From Flavobacterium sp. KACC 22763 (GTDB lineage Bacteria; Bacteroidota; Bacteroidia; Flavobacteriales; Flavobacteriaceae), in the NCBI RefSeq assembly GCF_028736155.1, contig NZ_CP117879.1:186001-250000 (forward strand): DNA of 64,000 bases, written 5' to 3'. The position numbers and the translations under genes were made by a program. Each line of letters begins with the position of its first letter. Position 1 is the first letter of the stretch. The notes under the pieces were generated by a model. It saw only the letters and a list, made by a program, of their open reading frames with translations. It made no database searches and was not told the DNA's origin. Below are positions 8,292 through 19,243 of this stretch, in pieces.

Positions 8292-9965
8292 ATGTGTGGA
8301 ATTGTATGTGCCTTTGATCTTAAACAAAAAGCCGAAGCGTTAAGACCTCAAGTATTAGAAATGTCAAAAATCATTCGTCACCGTGGACCAGACTGGAGCG
8401 GTATCTTTAGTAATGATAAAGCAATTCTTTCTCACGAGCGTTTGGCAATTGTAGATCCAGCGTCAGGAAAACAGCCTTTATTTACTGAGGATAAGAAATT
8501 GGTTTTAGCTGCAAATGGTGAGATTTACAACCACAGAGATTTGCGTAAACAATTTGCTGGAAAATACAACTTTCAGACTGAAAGTGACTGTGAAGTTATT
8601 TTAGCACTTTATAAAGAAAAAGGAGTAAACTTTGTTGATGAGTTAAACGGAATCTTCGGTTTTGCAATCTACGATGTAGATAAAGACGAGTATTTCGTAG
8701 CTCGTGACCATATGGGAATTATTCCATTATATATTGGTTGGGATCAGCACGGTACTTTCTACGTAGCTTCTGAGTTAAAAGCTTTAGAAGGATATTGCAC
8801 AAAAATCGAATTATTCCCTCCAGGACATTATTTATCAAGCAAAGACGGCGAATTTGTACAGTGGTACAAAAGAGACTGGACAGAATATGATGCAGTAAAA
8901 GACAACGAAACTAGCATTCCAGAAATCAGAAAAGCTTTGGAAGCTGCGGTTCACAGACAATTAATGAGTGACGTTCCTTACGGAGTTTTACTTTCTGGAG
9001 GTTTAGATTCTTCTATTACTTCGGCTGTGGCTAAGAAATTTGCTCAAAAAAGAATTGAGTCAGATGATACTACAGATGCTTGGTATCCGCAATTGCACTC
9101 TTTCTCTGTTGGATTAGAAGGTTCACCAGATTTAGCGGCAGCAAGAAAAGTGGCAGATCATATTGGAACTATTCACCACGAAATCAAATTTACTATCCAA
9201 GAAGGGTTAGATGCAGTTCGTGATGTAATTTACAACTTAGAAACGTATGATGTAACTACAGTGAGAGCTTCAACTCCAATGTGGTTAATGGCAAGAGTGA
9301 TCAAATCTATGGGAATCAAGATGGTTCTTTCTGGAGAAGGAGCAGATGAGTTATTTGGAGGATATTTATACTTCCACAAAGCGCCAAATGCTAGAGAATT
9401 CCACGAAGAAAACGTTCGTAAATTAGGTAAACTTCATATGTACGATTGTTTACGTGCAAACAAAAGTTTAGCTGCTTGGGGAATCGAAGGGCGTGTGCCA
9501 TTCTTAGATAAAGAGTTTATGGATGTTGCCATGCGCATCAACCCACAAGATAAAATGATCAACAAAGAGCACCCAATGGAAAAATGGGTAGTTCGTAAAG
9601 CTTTTGAAGACATGCTTCCAGAAAGTGTGGCTTGGAGACAAAAAGAGCAATTTTCTGATGGAGTAGGATACAGCTGGATTGATACTTTGAAAGAAGTGGT
9701 AGCTAGAGAGGTTTCAGATGAGCAATTGGCAAACGCAAGATTTAAATTCCCATTGCAAACTCCAACTTCAAAAGAAGAGTATTACTATCGTTCAATTTTT
9801 ACAGAACATTTCCCAAGTGATGCTGCAGCATTATGCGTTCCTCAGGAAGCAAGTGTGGCTTGTAGTACTAAAATTGCTTTGGAGTGGGATGAAGCTTTCA
9901 AAAACTTAAACGATCCATCAGGAAGAGCGGTAGCTAATGTTCATGATGATGCTTATGTTAAATAA
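8292..9965 (+). CDS. asnB: Asparagine synthase B (glutamine-hydrolysing)
   Basis: A 557-residue enzyme that makes asparagine from aspartate, glutamine and ATP. The class II amidotransferase domain begins MCGIVCAF with the nucleophile Cys2, and has RHRGPD, HERLAIVD (Arg), NGEIYNH (Asn-Gly-Glu) and ESDCEV (Asp) in the expected order. The synthetase domain has the PP-loop LLSGGLDSS, LSGEGADELFGG and EQFSDGVGYSW. Length and C-terminus (DPSGRAVANVHDDAYVK) agree with Escherichia coli AsnB. A degenerate paralogue lies 309 bases downstream. Confidence 0.97.
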   Translation: MCGIVCAFDLKQKAEALRPQVLEMSKIIRHRGPDWSGIFSNDKAILSHERLAIVDPASGKQPLFTEDKKLVLAANGEIYNHRDLRKQFAGKYNFQTESDCEVILALYKEKGVNFVDELNGIFGFAIYDVDKDEYFVARDHMGIIPLYIGWDQHGTFYVASELKALEGYCTKIELFPPGHYLSSKDGEFVQWYKRDWTEYDAVKDNETSIPEIRKALEAAVHRQLMSDVPYGVLLSGGLDSSITSAVAKKFAQKRIESDDTTDAWYPQLHSFSVGLEGSPDLAAARKVADHIGTIHHEIKFTIQEGLDAVRDVIYNLETYDVTTVRASTPMWLMARVIKSMGIKMVLSGEGADELFGGYLYFHKAPNAREFHEENVRKLGKLHMYDCLRANKSLAAWGIEGRVPFLDKEFMDVAMRINPQDKMINKEHPMEKWVVRKAFEDMLPESVAWRQKEQFSDGVGYSWIDTLKEVVAREVSDEQLANARFKFPLQTPTSKEEYYYRSIFTEHFPSDAAALCVPQEASVACSTKIALEWDEAFKNLNDPSGRAVANVHDDAYVK

Positions 9966-10005
9966 TTACGAGTTTAATTTTTAGAATTAGTATATATATT
10001 GCCGG

Positions 10006-10036
10006 AAGACGTTCTTTTATAAGAGCGTCTTTCTTG
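10006..10036 (+). terminator. asnB terminator
   Basis: An 11-bp stem (10006-10016 with 10021-10031, one G-T wobble) is followed by TCTTGTC, 40 bases after the asnB stop. Confidence 0.6.
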
Positions 10037-10274
10037 TCTAAAAAAGTTTCTGTATTTCAATATGTTAAAATAAGAAGTTTTGGTAATCGATTAAATTTAT
10101 TTTGTGTTTGAGTTTTGTCGAAATAAAAGTTAAACCCTGAAATTTTAGGATGCAAAATGTAAGAAAGCAGAAAATAATATTTAGTTTTGCTTTTAAGCAG
10201 AAATTTTAATGATTTTTTAATGTACAGCTTGCTTAGGCTTGGTACATCAGAATAAAAATAAAAAATAGAATAGT

Positions 10275-11888
10275 ATGTCTGGATTGTTAGCCGTTATCGG
10301 CAAAGGAAAAGACCCCAAGCTTGTAAAAGAACTTTCTGAGAGAATGTCACATCGCGGACCAGATGAAAGCGATATTCATATTATGGAAAATGGCAGTATA
10401 CTTTGTCATGAAAGCCTGTCGATTATTGATCTTAATTCGGGGAAACAACCAATTCAAGGAACAAGTAAAGCTTGGATGGTGCATGATGGAGAAATCTACA
10501 ATTATAAAGAGCTTAAAAATACAGTTTTAAAAGATCATACCTTCAGAACAGAATCGGATTCAGAGGTAATTGTACACTTGTATGAAGAATTTGGATACGA
10601 TTTCTGTAATAAATTGGATGGAGATTTTGCCTTTGTGGTTGTTGATGGCGATAAATATATTGCTGGTCGCGATCCGATTGGGGTGAAACCTTTATATTAT
10701 GGTTTAGATGAAAGAGGAAGAATTTATTTTTCTTCAGAAATGAAATCTATTGCAGATCAGTGCAAGTCGTTTTCTACTTTTCCGCCAGGACATTATTATA
10801 CAGCAAAAACAGGTTTTGTAAAATACTATCGTCCAGAATACGAAGATCATAAAAATGCAACTCAGCCATTAGATTTAGAGTTAATTCGCGAAAGCTTAAT
10901 TCAGGCAACACGCAAACGTCTATTGGCAGAAGTGCCTCTGGGAGTTGTGTTATCAGGAGGTTTAGATACTTCATTGATTTCTGCAATTACTTCGAGATTG
11001 CTAAAAGAAAAAGGTGAAAAACTGCATTCTTTTTCTATCGGACTGGACGCTGATGCTCCAGATAATGTTATGGCAAGAAAAGCCGCTGAATTTTTAGGAA
11101 CTGAACATCACGAAATTCATTTTTCGGTTGAAGAAGGAGTTAAGGTTTTGGAAAAAGTAATTTACCATATCGAGACGTATGATATCATTTCGGTTAGATC
11201 TGGTGTTCCTATGTATTTGCTTTCTAAAGCTATTGCAGATCAGGGAATAAAAGTGATCTTGTCTGGCGAAGGTGCAGATGAGGTTTTTGGAGGACATTTG
11301 TATTTTAGAAATGCACCTTCAGAAGAAGAATTTCAGGATGAAACTATAGAACGAGTTCAGAAGCTATTTACAGCCGATTTGTTGCGTGCAGATAAAACAA
11401 CGATGGCAAATGGTCTAGAAGTGAGAATTCCGTTTTTGGATACAGAATTTTTAGATGTAGCTATTCGAATTAAAACCGAAGAGAAACAGCCAAAAACGTA
11501 TGATGGCGTTGAAAAATACATTTTAAGAAAAGCTTTTGATACTGAAGATCCGTATTTGCCTTCGGAAGTTTTATGGCGTCAGAAAGAGCAGTTTTCTGAT
11601 GGAGTAGGATATAATTGGGTTGATGAGTTGATTGAATATTGTGCTTCGCAGGTTACAGATGAGCAATTAGCTGGAGCAAGTGCAGAATTTCCATACAATT
11701 CGCCAACGACTAAAGAAGCGTACTTATACAGATCGATTTTCCATAAATACTATCCACAGGTCAGTGCGGCACAAACTGTTCGAAAATGGATACCAAAATG
11801 GCAAGAAAACCTTGATCCGAGCGGAAGAGCAAATGCAGCCCATTTAAATGGTAATTTTGAAACTGTGAAAACTAGTGTTATTGCTTAA
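10275..11888 (+). CDS. Asparagine synthase B paralogue with degenerate glutaminase site
   Basis: A 537-residue homologue of the preceding gene, colinear over its whole length. The synthetase domain is intact: VLSGGLDTS, LSGEGADEVFGG, EQFSDGVGYNW. In the amidotransferase domain the N-terminus reads MSGLLAV, so the nucleophile Cys2 is Ser; the position of the oxyanion/substrate arginine reads HESLSIID (Arg to Ser), and NGEIYNH reads DGEIYNY (Asn to Asp), while ESDSEV keeps the aspartate. Glutamine hydrolysis is therefore predicted to be lost, leaving an ammonia-dependent synthetase or a different amide transfer. Its own 309-base leader suggests separate regulation. No upstream start restores a Cys. 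Confidence 0.9.
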   Translation: MSGLLAVIGKGKDPKLVKELSERMSHRGPDESDIHIMENGSILCHESLSIIDLNSGKQPIQGTSKAWMVHDGEIYNYKELKNTVLKDHTFRTESDSEVIVHLYEEFGYDFCNKLDGDFAFVVVDGDKYIAGRDPIGVKPLYYGLDERGRIYFSSEMKSIADQCKSFSTFPPGHYYTAKTGFVKYYRPEYEDHKNATQPLDLELIRESLIQATRKRLLAEVPLGVVLSGGLDTSLISAITSRLLKEKGEKLHSFSIGLDADAPDNVMARKAAEFLGTEHHEIHFSVEEGVKVLEKVIYHIETYDIISVRSGVPMYLLSKAIADQGIKVILSGEGADEVFGGHLYFRNAPSEEEFQDETIERVQKLFTADLLRADKTTMANGLEVRIPFLDTEFLDVAIRIKTEEKQPKTYDGVEKYILRKAFDTEDPYLPSEVLWRQKEQFSDGVGYNWVDELIEYCASQVTDEQLAGASAEFPYNSPTTKEAYLYRSIFHKYYPQVSAAQTVRKWIPKWQENLDPSGRANAAHLNGNFETVKTSVIA

Positions 11889-11890
11889 AA

Positions 11891-12120
11891 ATTGAAATTC
11901 CAATTTTTTTGAAATTCCAAATTCCAAGAAAAAGGAAAGACTTCAAAAATAAAATTCTAAATTCCAAGTTGGATTCCGTTATAGAAAACCGAAATGCATA
12001 AAATGTGTTTCGGTTTTTTTTTTAATGTATGTTCGAGTTTGGAATTTGGAATTTGATTTTTGGAATTTTAAAAAAACATTGTTTTTTTACGTTATTTCCA
12101 TTTTTAGAATTTGGAATTTA
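11891..12120. repeat. Inverted 'aaattccaa' word repeats around a terminator
   Basis: The spacer after the asnB paralogue carries repeated AAATTCCAA words on its left side (about 11894-11970) and their complement TTGGAATTT on its right side (12039-12069, 12108-12119). The two sides could fold into a long imperfect hairpin with the terminator at 11985-12023 in the loop. Confidence 0.6.
11985..12023 (+). terminator. Terminator of the asnB paralogue
   Basis: The stem aaaccgaaatgcat / atgtgtttcggttt (one wobble) with a three-base loop is followed by about ten T. Confidence 0.8.
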
Positions 12121-12223
12121 AGAAAATTAGAAATTAATTTCATTTTTGGGCTTATTTTTTGGTTTTTCAGACAATTGTGTTGATAACTTAAGTGCTTTAA
12201 GTCGTATTTTACTGGGTATATAG

Positions 12224-14221
<1,998 letters not shown>

Positions 14222-14240
14222 AATAAAAAATTAATAATTT

Positions 14241-14292
14241 CAATTCGTTTAATTGTTTAAATTTACTAGACAATTAAACGAATTGTCTTTTT
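14241..14292 (+). terminator. gyrB terminator, 16-bp perfect stem
   Basis: The arms 14241-14256 and 14270-14285 are exact complements (caattcgtttaattgt), followed by TCTTTTT. The 'gtttaattgttt' wording is the same lexical family as the repeat at 33338-33482. Confidence 0.8.
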
Positions 14293-14331
14293 AAAGAATA
14301 GACAAAATTAATAACCGATAAAGTATAAAAT

Positions 14332-15267
14332 ATGAAAGTTACCATTGTAGGAGCAGGAAATGTTGGAGCTACATGTGCAGATGTTATTTCTTATAGAGGA
14401 ATTGCTAGCGAAGTAGTATTGTTGGATATTAAAGAGGGTTTTGCAGAAGGGAAAGCGCTTGATATAACACAGTGCGCCACAAACACAGGTTTTAATACCA
14501 AAGTTTCTGGAGTTACCAACGATTATTCTAAAACTGCAGGAAGCGATGTAGTAGTAATTACATCAGGAATTCCGAGAAAACCAGGAATGACAAGAGAAGA
14601 ATTAATAGGTATCAATGCAGGAATTGTCAAGACAGTTGCTGAAAACGTGCTGAAATATTCTCCTAATACTATTATTGTTGTAGTTTCCAATCCGATGGAC
14701 ACTATGACGTATTTGGCTTTAAAAGCTACAGGTCTTCCAAAAAACAGAATTATAGGTATGGGGGGAGCTTTGGATAGTTCTCGTTTTAGAACGTATCTAT
14801 CATTAGCTTTAGACAAACCAGCAAATGATATTTCGGCAATGGTAATTGGAGGTCATGGAGATACCACTATGATTCCGTTAACACGTTTGGCATCTTATAA
14901 TGGTATTCCGGTTTCGCAATTCCTTTCAGAAGAAGTATTGCAAAAAGTTGCGGCAGATACAATGGTAGGAGGGGCGACTCTTACAGGACTTCTAGGGACT
15001 TCGGCTTGGTATGCTCCAGGAGCTTCTGTGGCGTATTTGGTAGATAGTATTTTGAATGATCAGAAAAAAATGATTGCATGTTCTGTTTTTGTAGAAGGAG
15101 AGTATGGACAAAATGATATTTGTATAGGAGTGCCATGTATAATTGGTAAAAACGGTGTAGAAGAAATTGTGGATATTAAACTAAATGATCAGGAAAAGGC
15201 TTTATTTGCTAAAAGTGCAGATGCAGTTCGTAGTATGAATGATGCCCTAAAAGCGATTTTAGTATAA
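14332..15267 (+). CDS. mdh: Malate dehydrogenase
   Basis: A 311-residue NAD-dependent enzyme of the TCA cycle (malate to oxaloacetate), of the LDH-like MDH type. It has the Rossmann loop GAGNVGA (7-13) with D32 favouring NAD, the active-site arginines R82 and R88 in PRKPGMTREE (an Arg at the position that is Gln in lactate dehydrogenase), D148/R151, and the catalytic H175 in IGGHGDTTM. It is monocistronic, closed by a strong terminator. Confidence 0.97.
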   Translation: MKVTIVGAGNVGATCADVISYRGIASEVVLLDIKEGFAEGKALDITQCATNTGFNTKVSGVTNDYSKTAGSDVVVITSGIPRKPGMTREELIGINAGIVKTVAENVLKYSPNTIIVVVSNPMDTMTYLALKATGLPKNRIIGMGGALDSSRFRTYLSLALDKPANDISAMVIGGHGDTTMIPLTRLASYNGIPVSQFLSEEVLQKVAADTMVGGATLTGLLGTSAWYAPGASVAYLVDSILNDQKKMIACSVFVEGEYGQNDICIGVPCIIGKNGVEEIVDIKLNDQEKALFAKSADAVRSMNDALKAILV

Positions 15268-15284
15268 TAAAAACGGCAAAAAAG

Positions 15285-15316
15285 AAAAAAAGCTGCACTT
15301 TTGCAGCTTTTTTTTT
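15285..15316 (+). terminator. mdh terminator
   Basis: An A-run, the stem agctgca / tgcagct with a CTTT loop, and a run of ten T follow the mdh stop by 17 bases. Confidence 0.9.
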
Positions 15317-15336
15317 GAGATTAATTAATAAATAAA

Positions 15337-15367
15337 TTGGTTAATATTTTCGTTAATTATATATTTG
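15337..15367 (+). promoter_or_regulatory. secDF promoter
   Basis: TTG at 15337-15339, a 20-base spacer and TATATTTG at 15360-15367 match the Bacteroidota promoter exactly. The start codon is 125 bases further, so the mRNA would have a leader of over 100 bases. Confidence 0.6.
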
Positions 15368-15492
15368 CTCGGTTTAAAAAAAAATTGGTAATTCGTGATC
15401 TCGTTTTTTTGTTTTAAAAAATCATGTCAGGGCTTATTTTATGGGACTTTAAAACAAAATCAAAAATAAAACATAATTAATTTTTAGTAATA

Positions 15493-18483
15493 ATGCAGAA
15501 TAAAGGACTTATTAAATTTTTCGCAATTCTATTTGCATTGGTAAGTATTTACCAACTATCATTCACTTTTGTGGCAAATGGTGTCAAAAGTGAAGCTAAA
15601 GCTTTTGCAGGAGATAATCCTGACAAAGAGCTGAAATATTTAGATTCTATTGGTAAAGAAAAAGTATTAAATCTTGGTTTTACTGATTTCACTTACAATG
15701 AAGTGAAAAACAAGCAGCTTAATAAAGGTCTTGACTTAGAAGGGGGAATTAACGTAATTCTTCAAATTTCTATTAAAGATGTATTAAAAGGTTTGGCTAA
15801 TAATTCTAAAAATCCAGTTTTTAATAAATCATTAGCTGATGCATCTGCAAATTTAGAAGGAAACAAAACATATTTAAATAAGTTTTTTGAAGCTTTTGAA
15901 GCAAATTCAAAAGGAACTGTAAAATTAGCATCGCCAGATATTTTTGCTAACAGAAGTCTTCAAGGAGAAGGTGGAGTAGACTTTCAAATGTCTGACGCGC
16001 AAGTTCAAAAAGTTATCAAAAGAAAAGTTGATGAGTCTGTAGAAAGTGCTTTTAAAGTATTAAGAGAGCGTATCGACAAATTTGGTGTTACACAGCCAAA
16101 CATCCAAAAATTAGGAGAAACAGGAAGAATCTTAGTAGAGCTTCCAGGTGCTAAGGATGTAGATAGAATTAAAAAATTATTAGGTGGAAAAGCTCAGTTA
16201 GAGTTCTGGGAAACTTATAAAATTGAAGAAATTGGTAATTTCTTAGTATCTGCAAACGAAGCTTTAAAGAAAACTGAAGTTAAAAAGACTGAAACTAAAA
16301 CAGTTGCTAAAGATTCATTGAATGCATTATTAACAGATGCTAAAGATTCTTCAGATGTTAAAAAAGGAAACAATCCTTTATTTGATAAAATGATCGTTCA
16401 AGGTGGTGGACCAGTTTTAGGATATTTTGCTCCTAAAGATACTGCTGCTATCAATGATTATTTCAAAAGACCAGAAATTAGAGTATTATTGGCTGCTGAC
16501 CAACACTATGCAAAATTTGTATGGAGCAAGCCAACAACTATAAAAGATCCTAAAGCAAAAGACATTAAAAGTGCTGCAGATATTGAAGCAGTTGAATTAT
16601 ACGCTTTAAAAGGAAACAGAGACAATAACCCAGCAATGAGCGGTGGTGTTGTAACTGATGCAAAAGATACTTTTGACCAAATGGGTAAACCAGCTGTTTC
16701 TATGCAAATGAACAGCCAAGGTGCTAAAGTTTGGGAAGAGTTAACAGGAAGAGCATTTGCTCAAAAAAGCTACATTGCTATTGTATTAGATGATATTGTA
16801 TATTCTGCTCCAGGTGTAACAAGCGGTCCTATTGCTGGAGGAAGATCTGAGATTACAGGTTCATTTGATGTAGCTGAAACTAAAGATTTAGCTAACGTAT
16901 TAAATGCAGGTAAATTACCAGCTTCTGCAGATATTATCCAATCAACTGTTGTAGGTCCATCTTTAGGGCAAGCTGCTATTGATGCAGGTACAATTTCTTC
17001 TGTATTAGGTTTCTTATTAGTTTGTGTTTGGATGGTATTCTATTATGGTAAAGCTGGTTGGTATGCAAACCTTGCTTTATTATTAAACTTACTATTCTTA
17101 TTCGGAATTATGGCAAGTTTTGGTTTTGTATTGACATTACCAGGTATTGCAGGTATCGTATTAACATTAGGTACTGCGGTAGATGCGAACATTATTATCT
17201 ACGAAAGAGCGAAAGAGGAATTACGTGAAGGAAAATCTCTTTCTGAAGCAGTTCAAGCTTCTTACGGATGGCATGGTGCAATGCGTTCTATTATTGATGC
17301 TAACGTTACTCACGTTTTAACTGGAGCTATCTTGTTTATTTTCGGAACAGGTCCTATTAAAGGTTTCGCATTAACATTATTAATTGGTATCGTAACTTCA
17401 TTGTTTACTTCTATCTTTATTGCTAGAATTTTCATTGACAGAAATATTGCAGGAAAAGGTGATTTAACTTTCTCTACAAATATTACTAAAAACTGGTTTA
17501 CAAACTTCCACTTTGACTTTATCAAGATTAAAAAATTCACTTACATCTTCTCTTCAATTGTAGTTGTTGTAAGTTTAGTTTCTATCTTCTTTGTTAACGG
17601 ATTAGATGAAGGTGTTGATTTTGTTGGAGGAAGAACTTTCCAAGTTAAATTCGAAAAGCCAGTTGATGCAACTGCAGTTTCAGATGAATTATCTGCTGCT
17701 TTCGGTACTCCGGTTGAGGCTAAAATTTTAGGTGATGATGATCAATTGAAAATCACTACTAAATATAAAATTAAAGAAGATGGTGTTGCTATCGATGAAG
17801 AAGTAAACCAAAAATTATACGCTGCTTTACAGAAATATTTCCCAAATACAACTTACGATAAATTCATCAACTCATTTGATGGTAAAAGAGTAGGTGTTTT
17901 ACAAGCTTCTAAAGTTGGAGCTTCTATTTCTGAGGATATCAAAACTAACTCTTACTGGGCGGTTCTTGGTGCAATGGCAGTTATTTTCTTATACTTAATG
18001 GTATCTTTCCGTAAATGGCAATATTCATTAGGTGCGATTGCAGCTGTTGCGCACGACGTAATCTTCGTATTAGGAGTTTACTCATTATGCTACAAATTCA
18101 TGCCATTCCACATGGAAATGGATCAGCACTTTATCGCTGCGATCTTGACTGTAATTGGTTACTCTATGAACGATACGGTAATTGTATTTGACAGGGTGAG
18201 AGAGTTTATCATCGGAAACCGTAAAGGAAGTTTCGAAGATATCGTAAACGCTTCTATTAATACTACATTATCTAGAACATTGAATACTTCATTAATGATG
18301 ATCATCGTATTATTAACGATGTTTATCTTCGGTGGAGAATCTATCAGAGGATTTATCTTCGCAATGTTAATTGGTATTATCGTTGGTACTTACTCTTCAT
18401 TATTTATCGCTACACCAGTATTGGTAGACACGATTTCAAGTGATGAGAAACACACAATCGAAGACAAACACAATAAGGCATAA
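15493..18483 (+). CDS. secDF: Protein translocase SecDF, fused
   Basis: A 996-residue fusion of SecD and SecF, the proton-driven accessory of the Sec translocon. The N-terminal TM (about 8-27) and the large P1 periplasmic region (with GVTQPNIQKLGETGRILVEL) are followed by the SecD TM block with TAVDANIIIYERAKEE, then a second TM block that opens with SecF's GVDFVGGRTF and contains IGYSMNDTVIVFDRVRE. Fusion is the common arrangement in Bacteroidota. A poorly conserved insert of lysines and threonines at about 258-296 lies inside P1. Codon use is strongly biased to T/A-ending favoured codons, as in highly expressed genes. Confidence 0.97.
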   Translation: MQNKGLIKFFAILFALVSIYQLSFTFVANGVKSEAKAFAGDNPDKELKYLDSIGKEKVLNLGFTDFTYNEVKNKQLNKGLDLEGGINVILQISIKDVLKGLANNSKNPVFNKSLADASANLEGNKTYLNKFFEAFEANSKGTVKLASPDIFANRSLQGEGGVDFQMSDAQVQKVIKRKVDESVESAFKVLRERIDKFGVTQPNIQKLGETGRILVELPGAKDVDRIKKLLGGKAQLEFWETYKIEEIGNFLVSANEALKKTEVKKTETKTVAKDSLNALLTDAKDSSDVKKGNNPLFDKMIVQGGGPVLGYFAPKDTAAINDYFKRPEIRVLLAADQHYAKFVWSKPTTIKDPKAKDIKSAADIEAVELYALKGNRDNNPAMSGGVVTDAKDTFDQMGKPAVSMQMNSQGAKVWEELTGRAFAQKSYIAIVLDDIVYSAPGVTSGPIAGGRSEITGSFDVAETKDLANVLNAGKLPASADIIQSTVVGPSLGQAAIDAGTISSVLGFLLVCVWMVFYYGKAGWYANLALLLNLLFLFGIMASFGFVLTLPGIAGIVLTLGTAVDANIIIYERAKEELREGKSLSEAVQASYGWHGAMRSIIDANVTHVLTGAILFIFGTGPIKGFALTLLIGIVTSLFTSIFIARIFIDRNIAGKGDLTFSTNITKNWFTNFHFDFIKIKKFTYIFSSIVVVVSLVSIFFVNGLDEGVDFVGGRTFQVKFEKPVDATAVSDELSAAFGTPVEAKILGDDDQLKITTKYKIKEDGVAIDEEVNQKLYAALQKYFPNTTYDKFINSFDGKRVGVLQASKVGASISEDIKTNSYWAVLGAMAVIFLYLMVSFRKWQYSLGAIAAVAHDVIFVLGVYSLCYKFMPFHMEMDQHFIAAILTVIGYSMNDTVIVFDRVREFIIGNRKGSFEDIVNASINTTLSRTLNTSLMMIIVLLTMFIFGGESIRGFIFAMLIGIIVGTYSSLFIATPVLVDTISSDEKHTIEDKHNKA

Positions 18484-18503
18484 TTAAAAACCTTATTCTA
18501 AAT

Positions 18504-18540
18504 AAAAAAAAGATCCAGTGAAAGCTGGATCTTTTTTTTA
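18504..18540 (+). terminator. secDF terminator
   Basis: The stem agatccag / ctggatct (18511-18518 with 18525-18532) is preceded by an A-run and followed by eight T. Confidence 0.9.
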
Positions 18541-18569
18541 TGTTTGTATGTGCCAACCAAAAACATATT

Positions 18570-19184
18570 ATGCTTCTAAAACGAATATTCTTTATTATAG
18601 TGTTATTTGGTGTAATGCATCTTAAAGCGCAGGAAAAAAGCAGTAAATACAGAATAGGTTTGAGTTATGGTTTTGGAAGTGAATTTAGTAATACCGATTA
18701 CACTTTTGAGAATCATTTTTATAAGGCGCAGTTCTATTACGAGATAAAAGAGACTAGAAATTTTAAGTATGAAATTCTAGTCCAGCCCGAAATCAATTTT
18801 GGAAAACATCAATTATTGAATTTCTATTTTGTTAAGCCTGAAACCCCAAATTATCAGCAAAAAAGAGATGAATATACGCGTCTAAAAGATGTTCGCGAAT
18901 ATGTGCTTAATTGTGGATTTCTAGTTCGTAGACCTATCGGTAAAGTGTGTTCTTTCTATGTTTTAGGAAGCATTGGACCAATGATTACAGATACAGAAAC
19001 AGAAAGGATGTCTAAAGGATTTGCTTTTGCTGATGTTTTGGCGCTCGGTTTTACAGCAGGTTATGATAATTTCCGTTTTGATATTCGTCCTAGTGTAAGA
19101 CATGTTTCTAATGCTGGTTTAGGAAGCAGTAATGCAGGATATAATACGAAGAATATCGAATTTGGTATTTCGTATCAGTTATAA
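18570..19184 (+). CDS. PagL-like acyloxyacyl hydrolase (lipid A deacylase family)
   Basis: A 204-residue outer-membrane barrel with a signal peptide (MLLKRIFFIIVL...LKAQ). The C-terminal part reads RHVSNAGLGSSNAG, the His-x-Ser-Asn signature of PagL-type lipid A 3-O-deacylases (H178, S180), and the protein ends in FGISYQL. The third PagL residue, a glutamate after the second Asn-x-Gly, appears to be Asn here, as in many family members, so activity is not certain. An ATG at 18540 exists but lies in the T-run of the secDF terminator, so the internal ATG at 18570, which gives a clean signal peptide, was chosen. Confidence 0.75.
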   Translation: MLLKRIFFIIVLFGVMHLKAQEKSSKYRIGLSYGFGSEFSNTDYTFENHFYKAQFYYEIKETRNFKYEILVQPEINFGKHQLLNFYFVKPETPNYQQKRDEYTRLKDVREYVLNCGFLVRRPIGKVCSFYVLGSIGPMITDTETERMSKGFAFADVLALGFTAGYDNFRFDIRPSVRHVSNAGLGSSNAGYNTKNIEFGISYQL

Positions 19185-19190
19185 AAAGAA

Positions 19191-19221
19191 AAAGCCCAAT
19201 ATTTGAATATTGGGCTTTTTT
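19191..19221. terminator. Bidirectional terminator between convergent genes
   Basis: The perfect stem aaagcccaatatt / aatattgggcttt has A-runs on the left and T-runs on the right and separates the PagL-like gene from lgt. Confidence 0.9.
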
Positions 19222-19243
19222 GTATAGAATTGTAAATTGTTTT

